From: Thauera sp. UBA6194
GTDB lineage: Bacteria; Pseudomonadota; Gammaproteobacteria; Burkholderiales; Rhodocyclaceae
Assembly (NCBI GenBank): GCA_002422685.1
Contig: DITC01000062.1
Coordinates: forward strand, 48,228-57,305
DNA length: 9,078 nucleotides
Direction of reading: 5' to 3'
The notes beneath the pieces are model-generated. The model saw nothing but the letters and a program-made list of their open reading frames with translations, ran no database searches and was not told the origin of the DNA. Shown here piece by piece: positions 6,953-9,078 of this stretch; position 1 is the stretch's first letter, and each line of letters starts with the position of its first letter. Both the position numbers and the translations under genes were made by a program.

Positions 6953-7005
6953 TCCCGGCCGGACGGGCCCCGGCGCGAAAGCGTCGGTGCTCGCGCTTGC
7001 CCACT

Positions 7006-7029
7006 TGATCGCGCCCGAGGGCGCGATCA
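7006..7029 (+). other. strong hairpin between the Tim44 gene and ubiJ
   Basis: TGATCGCGCC (7006-7015) and GGCGCGATCA (7020-7029) are perfect reverse complements around the 4-base loop CGAG. Only a short T run (TTT, 7033-7035) follows, so this is at best a weak intrinsic terminator or an RNA-stability element. It is the main feature of the 149-bp gap before ubiJ, which otherwise holds no clear promoter. Confidence 0.6.
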
Positions 7030-7086
7030 TGCTTTGGGGGCATCGTCATGCTCCGCTCGTCCCGAGCTTCAGCCTGTGTCCTTCTC

Positions 7087-7090
7087 GAGG
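7087..7090 (+). promoter_or_regulatory. probable ribosome binding site of ubiJ
   Basis: GAGG lies 11 bp before the ATG at 7102. The spacing is a little long, but it favours this start over the ATG at 7048, which has only the G-run of CTTTGGGGGC in front of it. A GTG at 7090 overlaps the site. Confidence 0.45.
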
Positions 7091-7101
7091 TGCCGAATCT
7101 C

Positions 7102-7683
7102 ATGCTCTCCAGCGTCTTCCTTACCGCCACGAACCACCTGCTCGGACAATCGGGCTGGGCGCGCCAGCGCCTGCTGCCCCATGCTGGACAGACCGCACGT
7201 CTGGCGCTGCCGCCGCTGACCCGTATCGATTTCTCGGTGGCCGCCGAAGGTTACCTGGCCGAATGGTCGGGCGAGGGCGAGCCGGAGGTCAGCCTGCGGC
7301 TCGCCCTCAGCGAGCTTCCGCAGCTCCTCGGCAGCGGCCTGGCGTCGGCCATGCGCCATGTGCGCATCGAAGGCAACGCCGAGTTCGCCGAAGCCCTGGG
7401 TTTCGTCTTTCGCCACCTGCGCTGGGACGCCGAGGAAGATCTCGCACGCGTATTCGGGGACATTGCCGCGCACCGGATGGTCGAGGGTGGGCGCCAGGTG
7501 GTCGAGGGCGGCAAACGCTCACTGGAGCGTGCGGGTGAAAACCTCGCCGAGTACCTCACCGAAGAGGCCGACCTGCTGCTGCCGCGCAGCGCGTTGCCGC
7601 CATTCGTACACGAGGTCATCGCCTTGCGCGACGATGTCGCGCGCCTGGACAAGCGCCTCGCAAAGCTCGAACGCAGGCGCTGA
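7102..7683 (+). CDS. ubiJ: ubiquinone biosynthesis accessory factor UbiJ (SCP2 domain)
   Basis: A 193-residue soluble protein with an SCP2 sterol-carrier-like lipid-binding domain (about 10-115) and a C-terminal charged helix VIALRDDVARLDKRLAKLERR that can form a coiled coil. UbiJ binds ubiquinone intermediates and, with UbiK, helps the aerobic Ubi enzymes work as a soluble complex. Family marks are the opening ATNHLLGQSGWARQRL, the strand pair RIDFSVAAEGYLAEWSGEGEPEVSLRL, RHVRIEGNAEFAEALGFVFRHLRWDAEEDLARVFGDIAAHR, and the late ALPPFVHEVIALRDDV. I chose ATG 7102 because homologues begin near that point. The ATG at 7048 would add 18 residues (MLRSSRASACVLLEVPNL), which look like leader sequence. 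It is the last gene of the ubi cluster and runs towards a symmetric terminator. ubiB, which follows ubiJ in the E. coli ubiEJB operon, is not here. Confidence 0.88.
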   Translation: MLSSVFLTATNHLLGQSGWARQRLLPHAGQTARLALPPLTRIDFSVAAEGYLAEWSGEGEPEVSLRLALSELPQLLGSGLASAMRHVRIEGNAEFAEALGFVFRHLRWDAEEDLARVFGDIAAHRMVEGGRQVVEGGKRSLERAGENLAEYLTEEADLLLPRSALPPFVHEVIALRDDVARLDKRLAKLERRR

Positions 7684-7758
7684 ACTTGCGCCTCCCCGCG
7701 CGAGGTGGCGAGGGCGTGGCGCTCGGGGCGTGCACGCATCGGGGCGCGACCGGCAGGC

Positions 7759-7793
7759 AACAAAAAAGCAGCTCGATGAGCTGCTTTTTTGTT
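7759..7793. terminator. bidirectional intrinsic terminator (ubiJ / atpC)
   Basis: AACAAAAAAGCAGCTC (7759-7774) and its exact reverse complement GAGCTGCTTTTTTGTT (7778-7793) enclose a 3-base loop GAT. The 7-bp GC-rich core is flanked by A6 and T6 tracts, so it works as a classical Rho-independent terminator in both directions. It sits 75 bp after the ubiJ stop and 18 bp after the atpC stop on the opposite strand, ending both operons. Confidence 0.95.
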
Positions 7794-7811
7794 TTGCACT
7801 TCGAGTCGTGC

Positions 7812-8237
7812 TCAGTGGCCGCGCTTGCGCAGACGCTGGATTGCGGCCAGCTGCGCCACCGCCTCCATGAGCTCGGCTTGGGCCTTGGCGTAATCCAGAC
7901 GCGCGCTCTGGTTCGCCATGGCTTCCTCGGCCCTGCGCTTGGCCTCGAGGGCCTTCGCTTCGTCGAGGTCGTGTCCGCGGATCGCGGTGTCGGCGAGCAC
8001 CGTCACCAGACCCGGTTGAACTTCGAGCAGGCCACCCGCGACGAAGATGAGTTCTTCTTCAGTCGCGTTCTGGGCACGCACGCGCACGGCACCCGGCTTG
8101 ATCCGGGTCATGAGCGGCATGTGACCAGGCAGAATGCCGAGTTCACCCGCCTCGCCAGGTAGCGCGACGAATTCCGCCAGCCCGGAGAAGATCTGCTCTT
8201 CCGCGCTGACGATGTCAACGTGAACCGTCATAGCCAT
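7812..8237 (-). CDS. atpC: F1Fo ATP synthase subunit epsilon
   Basis: A 141-residue epsilon subunit of the F1 sector, part of the central stalk, coupling rotation to catalysis and able to inhibit ATP hydrolysis. The N-terminal beta-sandwich (about 1-88) carries VHVDIVSAEEQIFSG, the strongly conserved GELGILPGHMPLMTRIKPGAVRV and FVAGGLLEVQPGLVTVLADTA. The C-terminal two-helix domain follows (about 92-138; DEAKALEAKRRAEEAM, then LDYAKAQAELMEAVAQLAAIQRLRK). The length is that of the family. The start at 8237 is preceded by AAGGGGA with 6-bp spacing, which favours it over the ATG two codons later. It lies 54 bp after atpD as the last gene of the atp operon and ends at the shared terminator. Confidence 0.98.
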   Translation of the reverse strand: MAMTVHVDIVSAEEQIFSGLAEFVALPGEAGELGILPGHMPLMTRIKPGAVRVRAQNATEEELIFVAGGLLEVQPGLVTVLADTAIRGHDLDEAKALEAKRRAEEAMANQSARLDYAKAQAELMEAVAQLAAIQRLRKRGH

Positions 8238-8243
8238 AGTGTT

Positions 8244-8250
8244 TCCCCTT
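8244..8250 (-). promoter_or_regulatory. ribosome binding site of atpC
   Basis: The minus strand reads AAGGGGA, then six bases, then ATG at 8237. It selects the first of two ATG codons (the other is at 8231). Confidence 0.8.
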
Positions 8251-8255
8251 GATGT

Positions 8256-8283
8256 CCCGCACGCCGCCGAAGCGGCCTGCGGG
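8256..8283 (-). other. UUCG-tetraloop hairpin between atpD and atpC
   Basis: On the minus strand CCCGCA pairs with TGCGGG, then comes a single G/G mismatch, then GCCGC pairs with GCGGC around a TTCG loop: 11 base pairs closed by C(UUCG)G, a very stable tetraloop. No T run follows, so it is not an intrinsic terminator. It fills the 54-bp gap and ends just before the atpC Shine-Dalgarno, so an mRNA stabilising, processing or attenuating role is plausible. Confidence 0.75.
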
Positions 8284-8291
8284 CGACCTCG

Positions 8292-9078
8292 TTACTGGAG
8301 CTTCTTGGCCTTCTCGATGGCCTCTTCGATGTTGCCGACCATGTAGAACGCCTGCTCCGGCAGGTTGTCCAGTTCGCCCTCGACGATCATCTTGAAGCCC
8401 TTGATCGTCTCTTTCAGCGTGACATACTTGCCCGGCGAGCCGGTGAACACTTCCGCAACGTGGAAGGGCTGCGACAGGAAACGCTGGATCTTCCGCGCAC
8501 GGGCAACGGCGAGCTTGTCTTCCGGCGACAGTTCGTCCATACCCAGAATCGCGATGATGTCCCGCAGTTCCTTGTACTTCTGCAGCGTCATCTGAACCTG
8601 ACGCGCCACATGGTAGTGCTCTTCGCCGACGACCAGCGGGTCGAGCTGGCGCGAAGTGGAGTCGAGCGGATCGACGGCCGGGTAGATACCCAGCGCGGCG
8701 ATGTCACGCGACAGCACGACGGTGGAGTCGAGGTGCAGGAAGGTGGTGGCAGGCGACGGGTCGGTCAGGTCGTCCGCAGGCACATACACGGCCTGGATCG
8801 AGGTGATCGAACCGACCTTGGTGGAGGTGATGCGCTCCTGCAGACGGCCCATTTCTTCGGCCAGCGTCGGCTGGTAACCCACCGCGGACGGCATACGACC
8901 CAGCAGCGCGGACACTTCGGTACCGGCCAGGGTGTAGCGGTAGATGTTATCCACGAAGAACAGGATGTCGCGGCCTTCGTCACGGAAGCGCTCGGCCATG
9001 GTCAGGCCGGTCAGCGCCACGCGCAGGCAGTTGCCCGGGGGCTCGTTCATCTGGCCGTACACCAGCGCCACCTTGTCC
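8292..9078 (-). CDS. atpD: F1Fo ATP synthase subunit beta, 5' end outside the window
   Basis: The C-terminal 262 or so residues of the catalytic beta subunit. The frame is open to the right edge (reading DKVALVYGQMNEPPG at the cut), so the Walker A loop and N-terminal barrel lie beyond the window. Visible marks are the Walker B region DILFFVDNIYRYTLAGTEVS followed by ALLGRMPSAVGYQPTL, the stretch VYVPADDLTDPSPATTF, the arrangement LGIYPAVDPLDSTSR, and DELSPEDK, the DELSEED-type segment that contacts the gamma subunit. The C-terminus ends EKAKKLQ with a TAA stop at 8292-8294. It catalyses ATP synthesis at the F1 head. atpC follows after 54 bp with a hairpin between them. No sign of damage. The GTG at 9071-9069 is an internal Val codon, not a start. 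Confidence 0.99.
   Translation of the reverse strand, partial: DKVALVYGQMNEPPGNCLRVALTGLTMAERFRDEGRDILFFVDNIYRYTLAGTEVSALLGRMPSAVGYQPTLAEEMGRLQERITSTKVGSITSIQAVYVPADDLTDPSPATTFLHLDSTVVLSRDIAALGIYPAVDPLDSTSRQLDPLVVGEEHYHVARQVQMTLQKYKELRDIIAILGMDELSPEDKLAVARARKIQRFLSQPFHVAEVFTGSPGKYVTLKETIKGFKMIVEGELDNLPEQAFYMVGNIEEAIEKAKKLQ

Noticed and set aside
1..9078. Mobile element, CRISPR, tRNA or rRNA
   Set aside because: No transposase or integrase-like reading frame, no regularly spaced repeats and no tRNA-like folds were seen; base composition looks even across the window.

Overview
The window looks like a piece of chromosome from a high-GC betaproteobacterium, probably of the Azoarcus/Thauera/Aromatoleum group (Rhodocyclales). 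That placement is inference from protein character, GC content and gene order; no search was run. It is dense core genome. No mobile element, CRISPR array, rRNA or tRNA was seen, and no gene-free stretch exceeds about 160 bases.

Layout. (1) Bases 1-552 hold the 3' part of a YafJ-type class II glutamine amidotransferase gene (+). (2) 649-2693 hold two closely spaced + strand genes: a HIT-family nucleotide hydrolase, and a large (536 aa) poorly known protein with a PilZ-like second motif near its C-terminus. (3) 2680-4733 on the minus strand is phoB-phoR, the phosphate-starvation two-component system. phoR ends 14 bp inside the oppositely directed PilZ-like gene. (4) 4734-4889 is a divergent control region. 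It holds a good Pho box with a correctly spaced -10 for phoB, and this box lies inside a 26-bp near-perfect inverted repeat. (5) 4890-7683 (+) carries a DUF971 protein, ubiE, a Tim44-domain membrane protein and ubiJ: a ubiquinone-biosynthesis cluster with two less understood companions. (6) 7759-7793 is a strong symmetric terminator serving both sides. (7) 7812-9078 on the minus strand is the end of the F1Fo ATP synthase operon (atpD, cut by the window edge, then atpC), with a UUCG-tetraloop hairpin between the two genes.

How it fits together. The right-hand two thirds join respiratory quinone synthesis (UbiE methylation, UbiJ lipid-binding assembly factor) to the catalytic end of ATP synthase, meeting at a shared terminator. 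The phoBR pair is a stand-alone two-gene unit here: no pst or phoU genes adjoin it, and it appears autoregulated. I see no clear undescribed multi-gene system. The points most worth a second look are the PilZ-like protein with a degenerate arginine motif, the inverted repeat over the phoB promoter, the DUF971 and Tim44 proteins inside the ubi cluster, and the atpD-atpC hairpin.
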